64,000 nt of DNA from Paraburkholderia sp. ZP32-5 (GCF_021390495.1 NZ_JAJEJP010000002.1:1984001-2048000), one strand, 5' to 3'. Positions 17,671-27,763 are shown, counted from the first letter of the stretch. The notes: a model not told the origin generated them from the sequence alone. Translations and numbers: made by a program.

Positions 17671-19889
17671 ATCTGATCGGACAGCCGCTCGATCGTATCG
17701 ACGGTCTGCTCAAAGTGACCGGCGATGCGCGTTACGCGGCCGAATTCCCCGAGGCGCGCCTCGCGCACGCGGTGCTGGTGACGAGCACGATTGCGCGCGG
17801 CACGATCGCGTCGATCGATGCGAGCCGTGCGCAGGCCTTGCCCGGCGTGCTGCTGGTGATGACCTACCAGAACGCGATGCGTTTGCCGAACGGCGGGCAG
17901 CCCGCGCTCGCGCCGCCCGCGGGCCGGCGCCTGTCGCTGCTGCAGGACAACGAGGTGCACTACAACAACGAGCCGGTCGCGGTAGTCGTGGCCGATACGC
18001 TTGAACATGCAACCGATGCCGCGCGCCAGTTGCGCATCGTCTATCAGCCGGGCAACGCGGCACTCGATTTCGCCGCGGCGAAGCAAACCGCGCATGCGCC
18101 GGTGAAGCCGCAGGGCCGCCAGACCGATACGCAGCGCGGCAGCTTCGAGGACGGCATGCAAAGCGGCGCCGTGCATCTCGACGCGACCTACACGACGCCG
18201 ATCGAGCATCACAACCCGATGGAGCCGCACGCGACGATGGCGCATTGGGACGGCCCGCAGCTCACGCTGTTCGATTCGACGCAGGGCGTGAGCAACGCGG
18301 CGCAGGCGGTCGCCAAGGTGTTCGGCATTGCGCCGAACGATGTGCGCGTGATCTCGCCGTTCATCGGCGGCGGCTTTGGCTGCAAGGGCTCGTCGTGGTC
18401 GCATGTGTCGCTGTGCGCGATGGCCGCGCGGCAAACCGGCCGGCCGGTGCGGCTCGCGCTCGAACGCCCGCAGATGTTCGGCATGGTCGGCGCGCGCCCG
18501 CGCACCGAGCAGCATTTCGTGATCGCCGCGAAGCACGACGGCACGCTGACCGCGATGCGCCACGACAGCATCTCGAACACGTCGACGATCGAAGACTGGA
18601 CCGAGACCTGCTGCATGGTCACGCGCATGCTGTACGCGGTGCCGAATCAGATCACCACGCACCGGCTCGTGCAGTTGAATCTCGGCACGCCGACCTTCAT
18701 GCGCGCGCCGGGTGAAACCACCGGCTCGTTCGCGCTCGAATCGGCGATGGACGAACTCGCCGTCGCGTTGAAGATGGATCCGCTCGCGTTACGCATCAAG
18801 AACTACGCGGAAAGCGATCCGCAGGAAAACAAGCCGTGGTCGGGCAAGTCGCTGCGCGAGTGCTACCAGATCGGCGCCGAAAAATTCGGCTGGTCGCGCC
18901 GTTCTCCGGCGCCGCGTTCGATGCGCAACGGCAACACGCTGATCGGCATGGGCATGGCAACCGCGACCTACCCGGCCAATCGCAGCGAGGCATCGGCCAT
19001 CGCGCGGATTCTGCCAGACGGAACCGCGATGGTCGCATCGGGCACCCAGGACATCGGCACCGGCACCTATACGGTGATGACCCAGGTCGCCGCCGATGCG
19101 CTCGGCTTCGCGCCGGAGCAGATTCACTTCGCGCTCGGCGATTCGACGTTGCCGCGCGCGCCGGGATCGGGCGGCTCGCAATCGGCGGCGAGCGTATCGC
19201 CGGCGGTGCGCGACGCGGCGAGCCAGGCACGCAACCAGTTGATCGCGCTCGCGCTGGCCGACGCGGCATCACCGGTGCATGGCCTGCCGCTCGACGACGT
19301 GAGCGTCGAAAACGGCTGGGTGACGAGCCGCGCGCAACCGGCCAAGCGCGATCCGGCCGCGGCGATCATCGCGCGCGCGGGCGGCAAGCCGATCGAGGCG
19401 ACCGCGACGGTCAAACCGGGCGACGAGAAGCAGAAGTACTCGTTCCATTCGTTCGGCGCGGTGTTCGTCGAGGTGCACGTCGATGCGGAACTCGGCACGA
19501 TCCGCGTGCCGCGCGTGGTGGCCGTCTACGACGTCGGGCGCGTGCTCAACGAGAAGACCGCGCACAGCCAGATGCTAGGCGGGCTCGTGTGGGGCATCGG
19601 CGCGGCGCTGCAGGAGGAAAGCACGCTCGATACGCGCTACGGACGCTTCACGAATGCGAACCTCGCCGAGTATCACGTGCCGGTGAACGCTGATATCGAT
19701 ACGCTCGATATCACGTTTATCGACCGGCCCGATCCGTATATCAACTCGCTCGGCGTGCGCGGTATCGGCGAGATCGGTATTACGGGCGTGCCGGCGGCGA
19801 TTGCAAATGCGGTGTATCACGCGACCGGCGTGCGGGTACGCGATTTGCCGATTACGCTCGATAAGGTGATGGGGGCGGTGCGGGTGTGA
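17667..19889 (+). CDS. paoC: Aldehyde oxidoreductase molybdopterin-binding subunit (PaoC-like)
   Basis: The 740-residue catalytic subunit. Cofactor contacts typical of the xanthine oxidase family are visible: [14 protein letters not shown], and a Gln- and Gly-rich stretch [10 protein letters not shown]. The base catalyst is Glu702 in GIGEIGITG. The large subunit has no signal of its own and would be exported with PaoA through Tat. It oxidises aldehydes to acids with water as the oxygen source. The start overlaps the paoB stop (ATGA) and has GGAGG 6 nt upstream. A chaperone gene of the PaoD/XdhC type is not seen immediately downstream, but a MocA-like gene is (20086). Confidence 0.93.
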   Translation: MNLIGQPLDRIDGLLKVTGDARYAAEFPEARLAHAVLVTSTIARGTIASIDASRAQALPGVLLVMTYQNAMRLPNGGQPALAPPAGRRLSLLQDNEVHYNNEPVAVVVADTLEHATDAARQLRIVYQPGNAALDFAAAKQTAHAPVKPQGRQTDTQRGSFEDGMQSGAVHLDATYTTPIEHHNPMEPHATMAHWDGPQLTLFDSTQGVSNAAQAVAKVFGIAPNDVRVISPFIGGGFGCKGSSWSHVSLCAMAARQTGRPVRLALERPQMFGMVGARPRTEQHFVIAAKHDGTLTAMRHDSISNTSTIEDWTETCCMVTRMLYAVPNQITTHRLVQLNLGTPTFMRAPGETTGSFALESAMDELAVALKMDPLALRIKNYAESDPQENKPWSGKSLRECYQIGAEKFGWSRRSPAPRSMRNGNTLIGMGMATATYPANRSEASAIARILPDGTAMVASGTQDIGTGTYTVMTQVAADALGFAPEQIHFALGDSTLPRAPGSGGSQSAASVSPAVRDAASQARNQLIALALADAASPVHGLPLDDVSVENGWVTSRAQPAKRDPAAAIIARAGGKPIEATATVKPGDEKQKYSFHSFGAVFVEVHVDAELGTIRVPRVVAVYDVGRVLNEKTAHSQMLGGLVWGIGAALQEESTLDTRYGRFTNANLAEYHVPVNADIDTLDITFIDRPDPYINSLGVRGIGEIGITGVPAAIANAVYHATGVRVRDLPITLDKVMGAVRV

Positions 19890-20085
19890 GGTGTGGCGGG
19901 AGGCGGTGGCCACCGAGGTTTCACGCTTGGAGTCGGTCGTGGGCGCTTCGTAAGTGATTCATGAGCGCTCAATGGTGAGAGGCCGCGCTTGCGCGCGGCC
20001 TTCGCATCAGCGTTGACATTCGCGCTTGCCTCTCATCCCGTTGCATCGCACAATCGGCTTCATCCCCTCTTTCTGGTATCCGCCG

Positions 20086-20673
20086 ATGGCCTATGCCTCG
20101 CTCGCCACCGGCGTATTGCTCGCCGCCGGTTTCGGTTCGCGCTTCGATCCGAGCGGTCTGCACAACAAGCTTCTCGCGCGTCTGCCCGATGGCACGCCGG
20201 TCGCGCATGAAGCCGCGCACCGGCTGCTGCGGGTCGTCACGCGCGTGCTGGCCGTGGTGCGGCCGGGCTCCGACGCGTTGGCCCGCGTGCTCAACGACGC
20301 CGGCTGTGACGTCGTGTTCGCGGCGAGCGCCGAGCGCGGCATGGGCGCAAGCCTCGCCGCGGGTATCGAGGCAAGCGACGACGCCGAAGGCTGGATCGTC
20401 GCGCTCGCCGACATGCCGCGCATCGCGCTGCCGACGATCGAAGCGGTAGCCCGCGCGCTGGACGGCGGCGCCCCGCTCGTTGCGCCGTTCTACCAGGGAC
20501 AGCGCGGTCATCCGGTCGGTTTCGGCGCGCAGCATCGCGATGCGCTGCTCGCGCTTGACGGTGATACGGGCGCGAAAACGCTGCTGATGACGCAGGCGCT
20601 GACGCGCCTGGATATCGATGATCCGGGGGTTTTGCGGGATGTGGATACGCCGGAGGATTTGCAGCGGATATAG
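20086..20673 (+). CDS. mocA: MocA-like molybdenum cofactor nucleotidyltransferase
   Basis: A 195-residue NTP transferase. The nucleotide-binding start is GVLLAAGFGSRFDPSG followed by NKLLARLPDG, the acidic metal site is VALADMPRI, and the C-terminal region shows the RGHPVGFG block seen in MocA/MobA-like enzymes. MocA adds CMP to molybdopterin to make MCD, the cofactor of PaoABC-type enzymes, and its place 196 bp downstream of paoC fits. MobA-like GMP transfer or a general nucleotidyltransferase are alternatives. ATG 20086 matches the domain edge; the frame opens at 20026. The SD is weak. Confidence 0.8.
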   Translation: MAYASLATGVLLAAGFGSRFDPSGLHNKLLARLPDGTPVAHEAAHRLLRVVTRVLAVVRPGSDALARVLNDAGCDVVFAASAERGMGASLAAGIEASDDAEGWIVALADMPRIALPTIEAVARALDGGAPLVAPFYQGQRGHPVGFGAQHRDALLALDGDTGAKTLLMTQALTRLDIDDPGVLRDVDTPEDLQRI

Positions 20674-20969
20674 CACCGGGGTTTCTGCACTGCTGCGAGA
20701 AAATCGTCTCCGTTCGTCCCAAAGCGGCCATCAACCTTGCGTGCGCGAATGACCGCTTGTGTCCGGTCAAGCGACACCGCCCAGCTATGATTGGTGCTGG
20801 CGATAGGGTTATCCTGCAACAGGAATGACTGCTGTTGCCCCGGTGCCTTGCCGGGCACGTGGTCCGGCAACCGGCGCGGACATTCTGTCGTCCTCCAGCC
20901 ACGTCGCAACATGCGGCGACCGGCATCCGCAGTCAGCGTTCGATCACGGTTCTGTGACTAGCCAACATC

Positions 20970-22097
20970 ATGCGCGACACCTTATCGCTTGCCGTTCGCG
21001 ACACTTTTGGCGCCTTGAAGGCTGAGCTTTCCTGGCGAACGTTGAGGGCACGATTTCGCAGCTGCGCCGAGGCGATTCTGGCCACGGTTCTTGCAATATG
21101 TGTAAGCCGATATCTCAGCCTGACCGAAATCTGGTGGGCAGCTATCTGCGCGTTTTCATTGACGGGCCTTACATTGAAGGTGGCTCTCGATCTGGGCGTG
21201 CAGCAGATAGCCGGCACATTCGGCGGCACGATCATCGGCCTGATGCTGTCGCCCGTCGCAAGTTCGAGTGCGACCGTGTTCGTTCTGTCGATGGCCGGCT
21301 TGTCCGCGGCGGGTCTCTACCTGGCGACGAAACGATCGATGGGCTACATGTGGATACTATCGACGGCACTGGCCATATTCGTCGTCACAACGGCCCACGC
21401 TAACCCAAACGTTGAACTGCACGGCGTCGCGTCGTCCTTGTGGCTCAATGCGTCGATTGGCACGCTCGTCTACCTGAGCGTTGCAGTGGCGGGTTCGGCT
21501 GTGGCGCTCCTGTGCCGCAAGTACGAGCCAGGCGCCCCCGAAAGCGGTCCGGTCATGGCGCACGCGCTGACGGGCGGCGAGCTCGGCCGCGTGCCACATG
21601 CGATGATCGGCGCGATTGCACTGTCAGCGCTCGCCTATCTCGCATGGCGTTATCCGCTGGACGGTTTTCCACAGGCGATGACGACAGCACTCGTCGTCCT
21701 GATGGTTCCTGTCGACGCACAGGGAACATGGTCGCCGTACCGCGTCGTGCAGAGGATGTGTCACCGGCTTCTCGGCTGCGCATTGGGCTGCGTGGTGGTA
21801 CTCGCCGTATTGCCGCTCACGACAGGAAGTCTCACGTACAGTCTGATTGCCGTATGTGTCCTCGTGTGGCTTGCTTGCTATGTCCGCTTTGGGCATTCCG
21901 ACGCTAGCTATCTCGGCACCCAATTCGGAGCAGTCGTCATCTTGACGTTCGTTCACGACAGTGTCTGGTTGAGCGACAGTGTCACCGTTGCATACCATCG
22001 GCTGGTGGGAATCGTGGCTGGTAACGTGGCGCTCGCGCTAGTGCTTCTGCTGGTGACGGTGGGGTCGACTCTCCACTTCGGGCGCCGCGCCCAGTAG
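20970..22097 (+). CDS. FUSC-family membrane protein
   Basis: A 375-residue membrane protein with two sets of about five hydrophobic helices (roughly 35-150 and 210-365) joined by a short polar segment, the arrangement of the FUSC family (fusaric-acid resistance/aromatic-acid efflux relatives such as AaeB). The cytoplasmic C-terminal extension of full-length AaeB is missing, so this is a short form. Such proteins normally work with a membrane-fusion partner; none is adjacent. Base composition and codon choice are visibly more AT-tolerant than in the neighbouring genes, which may reflect transfer. The start at 20970 has no clear SD. Confidence 0.75.
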   Translation: MRDTLSLAVRDTFGALKAELSWRTLRARFRSCAEAILATVLAICVSRYLSLTEIWWAAICAFSLTGLTLKVALDLGVQQIAGTFGGTIIGLMLSPVASSSATVFVLSMAGLSAAGLYLATKRSMGYMWILSTALAIFVVTTAHANPNVELHGVASSLWLNASIGTLVYLSVAVAGSAVALLCRKYEPGAPESGPVMAHALTGGELGRVPHAMIGAIALSALAYLAWRYPLDGFPQAMTTALVVLMVPVDAQGTWSPYRVVQRMCHRLLGCALGCVVVLAVLPLTTGSLTYSLIAVCVLVWLACYVRFGHSDASYLGTQFGAVVILTFVHDSVWLSDSVTVAYHRLVGIVAGNVALALVLLLVTVGSTLHFGRRAQ

Positions 22098-22416
22098 CCA
22101 GGATTGCCGACCGCCAAGGCCCCGTTTAGTGATGTCGGACCCAGTGGATGCTGTGCGGTGCTGTTGAACGTCTGCTTCGCGCCCCTTACCGCGCGTTCGT
22201 GGGTTACACCTGAACATGCGCCACGGGTGGTTTTGAGTCGGCCCGGCATCCGCGACGTGCGTGCGGCGAACACCTCACCGCGCTGACAGCTGCAGCGGCC
22301 TACCGCGGAGTTCCCGAAACGGCAATCCCGGCAGCCTCATCAATCCGGTCTTCCAGTCTCACGAATTCCGTTTCCTCGCACTGCCCCCGACTTGCTCCCG
22401 CAGATCTTTGCTCGCA

Positions 22417-22436
22417 TACTGTATATTCATACAGTA
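22417..22436 (+). promoter_or_regulatory. LexA (SOS) box in front of udgX fusion gene
   Basis: TACTGTATATTCATACAGTA is a dyad CTGT-N8-ACAG with an A/T-rich spacer and flanking TA, almost identical to the E. coli LexA consensus (TACTGTATATATATACAGTA). It ends 11 nt before the ATG at 22448, so bound LexA would cover the promoter or transcription start. There is no other gene it could serve on the minus strand within 300 bp. Confidence 0.88.
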
Positions 22437-22447
22437 TTTTGCAAGTC

Positions 22448-23965
22448 ATGAAGCTCATCCGGATCGAACCGATTTTTACCGCCTGGCGCCACGCGGCGCG
22501 CGAGGCGCTGCGCGACGGCATCGCGCCTGAGTCGATCGAGTGGGTCGAATCCGACGCGGCTACCGCGCCGCACACCCCGCCGGCATCCGCATGTCGCGAA
22601 GCCGCGCAACCCACCACGCCCCCCGCCCCCACCGCAATCTCCCGCGATCTGCTGACGCAGCTGGAAACCGCCGCCTGCTTCCGCGCCGACGATCGCTGGG
22701 CGCTGCTCTACCGCATCCTGTGGCGCTGGACGCACGGCGAGCGCAGCGCCGTCGAGCCGCACGATCCCGACGGCGCGCTGCTTGCGCAACGCGTCGAGGC
22801 GGTCGAGCGGGAAACCGCCAAACTCGTGCTTGGCACACTGTTCAGACGGCGCGATCCGTCGATGGGTCCGCCGGAGTTCGTCGGCTGGTACGCGCCGTAT
22901 CACGATCTGCTCGAACGCGCCGCCCCACGGTTCGTCAAGGGCATGGGCGATTCCACGTGGATGCTCGCCACGCCGCGGGGCGCCGCGTTCTGGAACGGCA
23001 TGCTGTTGCGCATCGGCCAGACGGCCGCGGAAGAACGTATCGAGGCCGAGCACGCTTTGCCGGCGAGCACGATGATCGGCGAAGCCATCACGAGCGAGCC
23101 AATCGAGGCGCTGTGGCTCGCCTGGTATGCGAGCGCCGTCAACGCGCAATCCATACCGGTGCCGCTGCGTTACTGGCGTATGCCCCCCGCCGGGCCGCCG
23201 CTGCCCGCGCAGCTTGCCCGCGAGCGCACGCGCGTCGGTGCGCGACACGCCGCCGTCAGCGTGCCGGACGCGCCACCCGCCGACACTTCCCCGCTCACGC
23301 CGCCGTTGAGCGAGCCGGACGGCCCACTCGCCACCTGCCGGCGCTGCGGACTGTGGCGCAACGCGAAACAGGCCGTCGCGGGTGTCGGGCCGGCTGATGC
23401 GGCGATCATGTTGCTCGGCGAGCAGCCCGGCGAATACGAGAACCAGCACGGCGAACCGTTTGGCGGCGCGGTCGGTGAATTGCTCGATAGCCTGCTCGCA
23501 CGCGCCGGTCTCGAGCGCGCGGCGTTGTATCTGACCTATGCGGTCAAGCATTACAAATGGGACCTACCGCTTCAGCCGCAGCCCGATCAGCCGCGTCGCT
23601 CCCCGCAGCACGTGAGCGGGCAGCGCGTCCATCGCACGCCGGAGCGCAGCGAAGTCGAGGCTTGTGCGTACTGGCTGGACGAAGAGCTGAGCCGGGTCGC
23701 GCCGCGCGTCGTCGTCACGCTCGGGCCGGCCGCGCTGAAAGCGTTGACCGGAGCGCACGTCAATCTGTCGGAATACCTCGGACTCACGATCGCGCATCGT
23801 GGGCGCCTGATCGTGCCGACGTGGCATCCGTCGTATGCACTGCGCACCGCCGATGCCAGGCTGCGCGACGACATCGTCGCGAACATCGTGACGGCGTTCA
23901 AACGAGCAGCGGCGTTAGCGGCGGACGATACGCAAGCGGCTAACGAAATCAGCCACGCGAACTGA
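22448..23965 (+). CDS. udgX: DUF4130 / UdgX family uracil-DNA-binding fusion protein
   Basis: A 505-residue two-domain DNA-repair protein. The N-terminal ~240 residues form a DUF4130 domain (RADDRWALLYRILWRW, PPEFVGWYAPYHDLLERAAPRF, MLLRIGQTAAEERI). After a Pro-rich linker and a CRRCGLW segment comes a family-4-like UDG domain with GEQPGEYENQHGEPFGG (from about residue 324), the UdgX R-loop with His395 in GQRVHRTPERSEVEAC, and the C-terminal WHPSYALR. In UdgX that His forms a covalent bond with the uracil site. Four UDG Cys ligands may hold Fe-S. Start 22448 has no SD and is 11 nt after a LexA box, so the gene is probably SOS-induced. A radical-SAM partner often found next to such genes is not in the window. 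Confidence 0.9.
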   Translation: MKLIRIEPIFTAWRHAAREALRDGIAPESIEWVESDAATAPHTPPASACREAAQPTTPPAPTAISRDLLTQLETAACFRADDRWALLYRILWRWTHGERSAVEPHDPDGALLAQRVEAVERETAKLVLGTLFRRRDPSMGPPEFVGWYAPYHDLLERAAPRFVKGMGDSTWMLATPRGAAFWNGMLLRIGQTAAEERIEAEHALPASTMIGEAITSEPIEALWLAWYASAVNAQSIPVPLRYWRMPPAGPPLPAQLARERTRVGARHAAVSVPDAPPADTSPLTPPLSEPDGPLATCRRCGLWRNAKQAVAGVGPADAAIMLLGEQPGEYENQHGEPFGGAVGELLDSLLARAGLERAALYLTYAVKHYKWDLPLQPQPDQPRRSPQHVSGQRVHRTPERSEVEACAYWLDEELSRVAPRVVVTLGPAALKALTGAHVNLSEYLGLTIAHRGRLIVPTWHPSYALRTADARLRDDIVANIVTAFKRAAALAADDTQAANEISHAN

Positions 23966-24063
23966 GCAGACCTCGCGCACCTTCATCTTCAGTAAAACGG
24001 CGCACGTATGCGCAAAACGGCGATTGTTCCGCAGCACGAGGCAAGCCCTAAAACACCGCTCGC

Positions 24064-24954
24064 TCACACCGTCTGAAACAGATGCGCGCACATGAAATCG
24101 ACGAACACGCGCAGTTTCGACGACAACTGCCGATTCGACGGCCACAAGATCGAGAACTGCCCAGGCGCGATCGCGAGATCGCCGAGCACCGTGACGAGCG
24201 AGCCGCAAGCCAGTGCATCGCACACGAGGAAGTCAGGCATGAAGCCAATGCCGAAGCCGGCGATCACCGCGCCGCGCAGCGCCTCCATGTTGTTGCAGGT
24301 CATCGCGGTACGCAGGTTCGGCGGCTCGCTGCCTCCTTGCGCGAGCGGCCACGGCTGCAGCTTGCCGGTGGTCGGGAAACGGTAGCGCACGCAGCCATGC
24401 CCGGCCAGTTCGGCGAGTGTGCGCGGCAGGCCGGCACGTGTGGCGTATTCGGGCGATGCGCACAACACGAAGCGAAAAGGACCGAGCCGGCGCGACATCA
24501 GGCTCGAATCGGTCAGCGCGCCGCTACGGATCACCGCGTCGAAGCCACCTTCGACCACGTCGACGAGCTGGTCGTTGAAATCGAGATCCAGCTCGACCTC
24601 CGGATAACGTGTGCTGAACGCGGGCAGCACCGGCAGCAGAAAGCGATAGCCGATCACGGGCAGGCTCACGCGAATCCTGCCGCGCGGCGTTTGCGCGGCT
24701 TCCGACAACATGGCCTCCGCGTCGCGCAATTCTTCGAGAAGCCGGTGGCAACGCTCGTGAAAAAGCCGCCCTTCTTCAGTCAGCGTGACACGGCGCGTCG
24801 TGCGATGAAAGAGCCGCACGCCGAGCCCGTGTTCGAGCTTCGCAATCGTCTTGCCGACCGCCGAAGCCGAAATGCCGAGCTTGCGGCCGGCCGCGACGAA
24901 GCTGAGCGTCTCCGCGGTGCGCACGAACGCAACGATGCCGTTCAGGTTGTCCAT
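24064..24954 (-). CDS. LysR-family transcriptional regulator
   Basis: A 296-residue LTTR of the DsdC/PecT-like short class. The N-terminal winged HTH is FVAAGRKLGISASAVGKTIAKLE (written in part), followed by LGVRLFHRTTRRVTLTEEG. The effector domain covers about residues 90-290. It is divergent from the DHA2-type MFS gene at 25110 with about 155 bp between start codons, the classical layout for a LysR protein controlling its neighbour and itself. The shared gap contains no exact T-N11-A dyad that could be singled out with confidence. The ligand is unknown. Confidence 0.88.
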   Translation of the reverse strand: MDNLNGIVAFVRTAETLSFVAAGRKLGISASAVGKTIAKLEHGLGVRLFHRTTRRVTLTEEGRLFHERCHRLLEELRDAEAMLSEAAQTPRGRIRVSLPVIGYRFLLPVLPAFSTRYPEVELDLDFNDQLVDVVEGGFDAVIRSGALTDSSLMSRRLGPFRFVLCASPEYATRAGLPRTLAELAGHGCVRYRFPTTGKLQPWPLAQGGSEPPNLRTAMTCNNMEALRGAVIAGFGIGFMPDFLVCDALACGSLVTVLGDLAIAPGQFSILWPSNRQLSSKLRVFVDFMCAHLFQTV

Positions 24955-25109
24955 AACGGTGATTCCCGAAGAGTGATCGAATCGATTACGGATTTCTAGT
25001 CCGCTATATACGGATTGCCGCGTTGTTTTTCGCCGATTGAATCGAAATTATCCTTCATCGCTCGGCTGGATGCGTCGTTCACGCATCGGCATTTCCCAAA
25101 GGAGCGATG

Positions 25110-26732
25110 ATGAACACCCCGAATTCTGGCGACTCGACGCGGCGGCTCGTCGTGCTCGCCGCGGTCTGCATGGCGGCGCTCGCGTTGCCGCTCGCGTTCT
25201 CCGGCGGCGCGGTCGCGACGCCCGCAATCGGCCGCGATCTGGTCAGCGGCCCCGTCGCGATGAACTGGATCACCAACGCGTTCATGCTCGCGTTCGGCAG
25301 TCTGTTGATGGCGGCGGGTACGCTCGCGGACCGCTTCGGCCGCAAGCGGCTGTTCGCGTACGGCGTCGCGGGCTTCACGCTGAGTTCGCTGGCGCTCGGC
25401 TTTGCGCCGTCGATCGTGCTCGTCGATCTGTTGCGCGCCGCCCAGGGCGTGGCGGCCGCGGCGGCGCTCGCGGGCGGCACCGCCGCGCTCGCGCAGGAGT
25501 TCGACGGTCACGCGCGCACCCGTGCGTTCAGCGCGCTCGGCACGACGTTCGGCATCGGCCTCGCGTTCGGCCCCGTGCTCGCCGGCTGGCTCATCGCGCA
25601 GTTCGGCTGGCGGGCGATCTTTGCGACCGGTGCGCTCGCCGGCGCGTTGTCGCTCGCGTTCGGCGTGCCGCGCATGCGCGAGTCCCGCGACCCGCACGCG
25701 AGCCGGCTCGACTGGGCGGGCACGGTGACGTTCACGGCCGCGCTCACCTGCTTCACCTGCGGCGTGATCGAAGCGCCGTCGCGCGGCTGGACGTCCGCGT
25801 TCGTGATCGGGCTACTCGCGGCATTCGTCGTGTTCGCGCTGGCCTTTGTCGTCGTCGAAAGCCGCGTCGAGCGGCCGATGCTCGATATGTCGCTGTTCCG
25901 CTATCCGCGCTTCGTCGGCGTCCAGGTGCTGCCGATCGCGACGTGTTACTGCTATATCGTGCTGCTGGTCGTGTTGCCGCTGCGCTTCATCGGCATCGAC
26001 GGCCATGACGAACTTCACGCGGGCGGGCTGATGCTCACGCTGTCGGCGCCGATGCTGATCGTGCCGTTCGTCGCGGCGATGCTGACGCGCTGGCTGTCAG
26101 CCGGCACGATCTCGGGCCTCGGGCTCGTGATCGCCGCAGGGGGACTGCATGCGTTGCGCGGCGCGTTAGCGGATGGCGCGGGCGGCGCGGACGCGCACGC
26201 AGTCGGGGCGATGCTGGCGATCGGCATCGGCGCGGGGTTGCCGTGGGGATTGATGGATGGTCTGTCGGTCAGCGTGGTGCCGAAATCGCGCGCCGGAATG
26301 GCCACGGGCATCTTCAGCACGACGCGGGTCGCCGGTGAAGGCGTCGCGCTTGCGGTGGTCAGCGCAATGCTCGCGTCGCTGATGCAGGGACATCTGTACG
26401 CCGTGGCCCCGCATGCTGAACCGTCGGCGATTGCCGAAGCGGCCGCGCGACTTGCGACCGGCGATCTTGCGCATGCCGCGGCGCGCCTGCCAGAGGTCGC
26501 GCGGACCTCATTGCAAGCGGCCTATTACGCCGCGTTCGGCCGTGTGCTCGATGGACTCACGATCATCACGCTGCTATGCGCGGTCGTTGCATTCGCTTTT
26601 CTGAGCCGGGTTCGCGTGCAGGACGAGCCGGTTGGCGCGCAAACTCAAGCCGACGGCGCGGATACCGTCGGCTCCGCATCGATAGAAAACGCTGTGTCGC
26701 AGGGCGTCGAACTCGCGCGCGAGGATAGCTGA
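25110..26732 (+). CDS. MFS transporter, DHA2-like, 14 helices
   Basis: A 540-residue inner-membrane transporter, with hydrophobic helices throughout to about residue 500 and a polar acidic tail of ~40 residues. Motif A is ADRFGRKR in loop 2-3 and motif C is FGPVLAGWLI in helix 5. The helix-1 segment lacks the DHA2 Asp (AFSGGAVATPAIG). It probably exports a small hydrophobic compound. Two adjacent ATGs exist (25107, 25110); AAAGGAG lies 5 nt before the second, so 25110 is preferred. A LysR gene is divergent and is the likely regulator. Confidence 0.85.
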   Translation: MNTPNSGDSTRRLVVLAAVCMAALALPLAFSGGAVATPAIGRDLVSGPVAMNWITNAFMLAFGSLLMAAGTLADRFGRKRLFAYGVAGFTLSSLALGFAPSIVLVDLLRAAQGVAAAAALAGGTAALAQEFDGHARTRAFSALGTTFGIGLAFGPVLAGWLIAQFGWRAIFATGALAGALSLAFGVPRMRESRDPHASRLDWAGTVTFTAALTCFTCGVIEAPSRGWTSAFVIGLLAAFVVFALAFVVVESRVERPMLDMSLFRYPRFVGVQVLPIATCYCYIVLLVVLPLRFIGIDGHDELHAGGLMLTLSAPMLIVPFVAAMLTRWLSAGTISGLGLVIAAGGLHALRGALADGAGGADAHAVGAMLAIGIGAGLPWGLMDGLSVSVVPKSRAGMATGIFSTTRVAGEGVALAVVSAMLASLMQGHLYAVAPHAEPSAIAEAAARLATGDLAHAAARLPEVARTSLQAAYYAAFGRVLDGLTIITLLCAVVAFAFLSRVRVQDEPVGAQTQADGADTVGSASIENAVSQGVELAREDS

Positions 26733-26952
26733 TGTAATCCATTGCCCGACTTGATTGCTGGCAGTCCCACACCCCGCTCACCGAAGGCACACAGCAGACA
26801 CATCGCGGGCACACCGCTTGCGCAATGCACAATCGCGCGCAATCCGTGGCGATTGCGCCTAAGCTGTTGTGACGCCGCGTTTTTCGCGCGCCTGCGTTGC
26901 AATCCACGCTTCGCCTCACGCTGGCCGCGCCCTCCTACCCTACCCGCACGAC

Positions 26953-27660
26953 ATGAGCGAAACCACCCCACGCCTGTTCATTGTCTCCCCCCATTTCGAC
27001 GATGCCGTCTTCAGTTGCGGCGCATTGCTCGCCGCTCATCCGGATGCCGCCGTCTGCACGGTATTCGCCGCGCCGCCTGAACACGACATGCACACCGAAT
27101 GGGATCAAAAGGCGGGCTTCACGAGCGCGCGCGAGGCGATCCGCGAGCGCACACGCGAAGACAATCACGCACTCGAAGTGCTCGACGCGATTCCGCTGCG
27201 CATGCCGTTTCGCGACAGCCAGTACGCCGATTCGCCGTCGATCAGCCAGATGGCCGCCGCGCTCGAGGAAACGATCTACCGCTCGACCGCCAACACGCTG
27301 CTGATGCCGCTCGGCCTCTACCACGACGATCACGCGCGCGTCTTCGAAGCGTGCTGCGAGCTGCTGCCGCGGCTCACGCATCTGGACTGGTTCGGCTACG
27401 AGGAAGCGATTCACCGGCGCACGCCGGGCGCGGTGCAGGCGCGCCTCGCCGATCTCGCGCAGCGCGGCATCGTCGCGACGCCGGCGACACCGGACGCCGG
27501 CCATACGATCGACGCGCAGCGCCGCGCGCAGATCAAGCGCGAGGCGGTCAGCGCATATGCAAGCCAATTGCGCGCGTTCGGCGCCGGCAACTACGACGAC
27601 GTGTTCGCGGTCGAGCGTTACTGGCAATTGAGCGTCGGCCGCCATCGGGCGAAAAGATAG
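26953..27660 (+). CDS. PIG-L family N-deacetylase
   Basis: A 235-residue hydrolase of the PIG-L/LmbE family, which removes acetyl groups from N-acetylglucosamine-containing substrates with zinc. The metal motif PHFDDAVFSCG is near the N-terminus (the family has PHxDD), and a second metal His is in LYHDDHARVFE. The start at 26953 puts PHFDD at residues 12-16, usual for the family; the frame extends 28 codons upstream but that part looks non-coding. The substrate could be a glycan, a glycolipid or a thiol precursor. No glycosyltransferase is adjacent. Confidence 0.85.
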   Translation: MSETTPRLFIVSPHFDDAVFSCGALLAAHPDAAVCTVFAAPPEHDMHTEWDQKAGFTSAREAIRERTREDNHALEVLDAIPLRMPFRDSQYADSPSISQMAAALEETIYRSTANTLLMPLGLYHDDHARVFEACCELLPRLTHLDWFGYEEAIHRRTPGAVQARLADLAQRGIVATPATPDAGHTIDAQRRAQIKREAVSAYASQLRAFGAGNYDDVFAVERYWQLSVGRHRAKR

Positions 27661-27763
27661 GCAAAAGTGGCCAGCAGGAAGCGTGGCCAGCGCCTACGCT
27701 AGAAGCGAAATAGCCGGCGTCGCGACAGATATGAGCGGCTCATGAATGGGCATGAGCCAAGGC

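Noticed and set aside
20508-20912. Minus-strand open frame between mocA and FUSC genes
   Set aside because: A protein-like tail (VDGRFGTNGDDFLAAV) suggests a possible remnant, but there is no SD and no family match, so it was not listed as a gene.
22448-23965. Reading the C-terminal domain as an ordinary family 4 UDG
   Set aside because: The R-loop with GQRVHRTP and its His is specific to UdgX and not found in plain family 4 enzymes.
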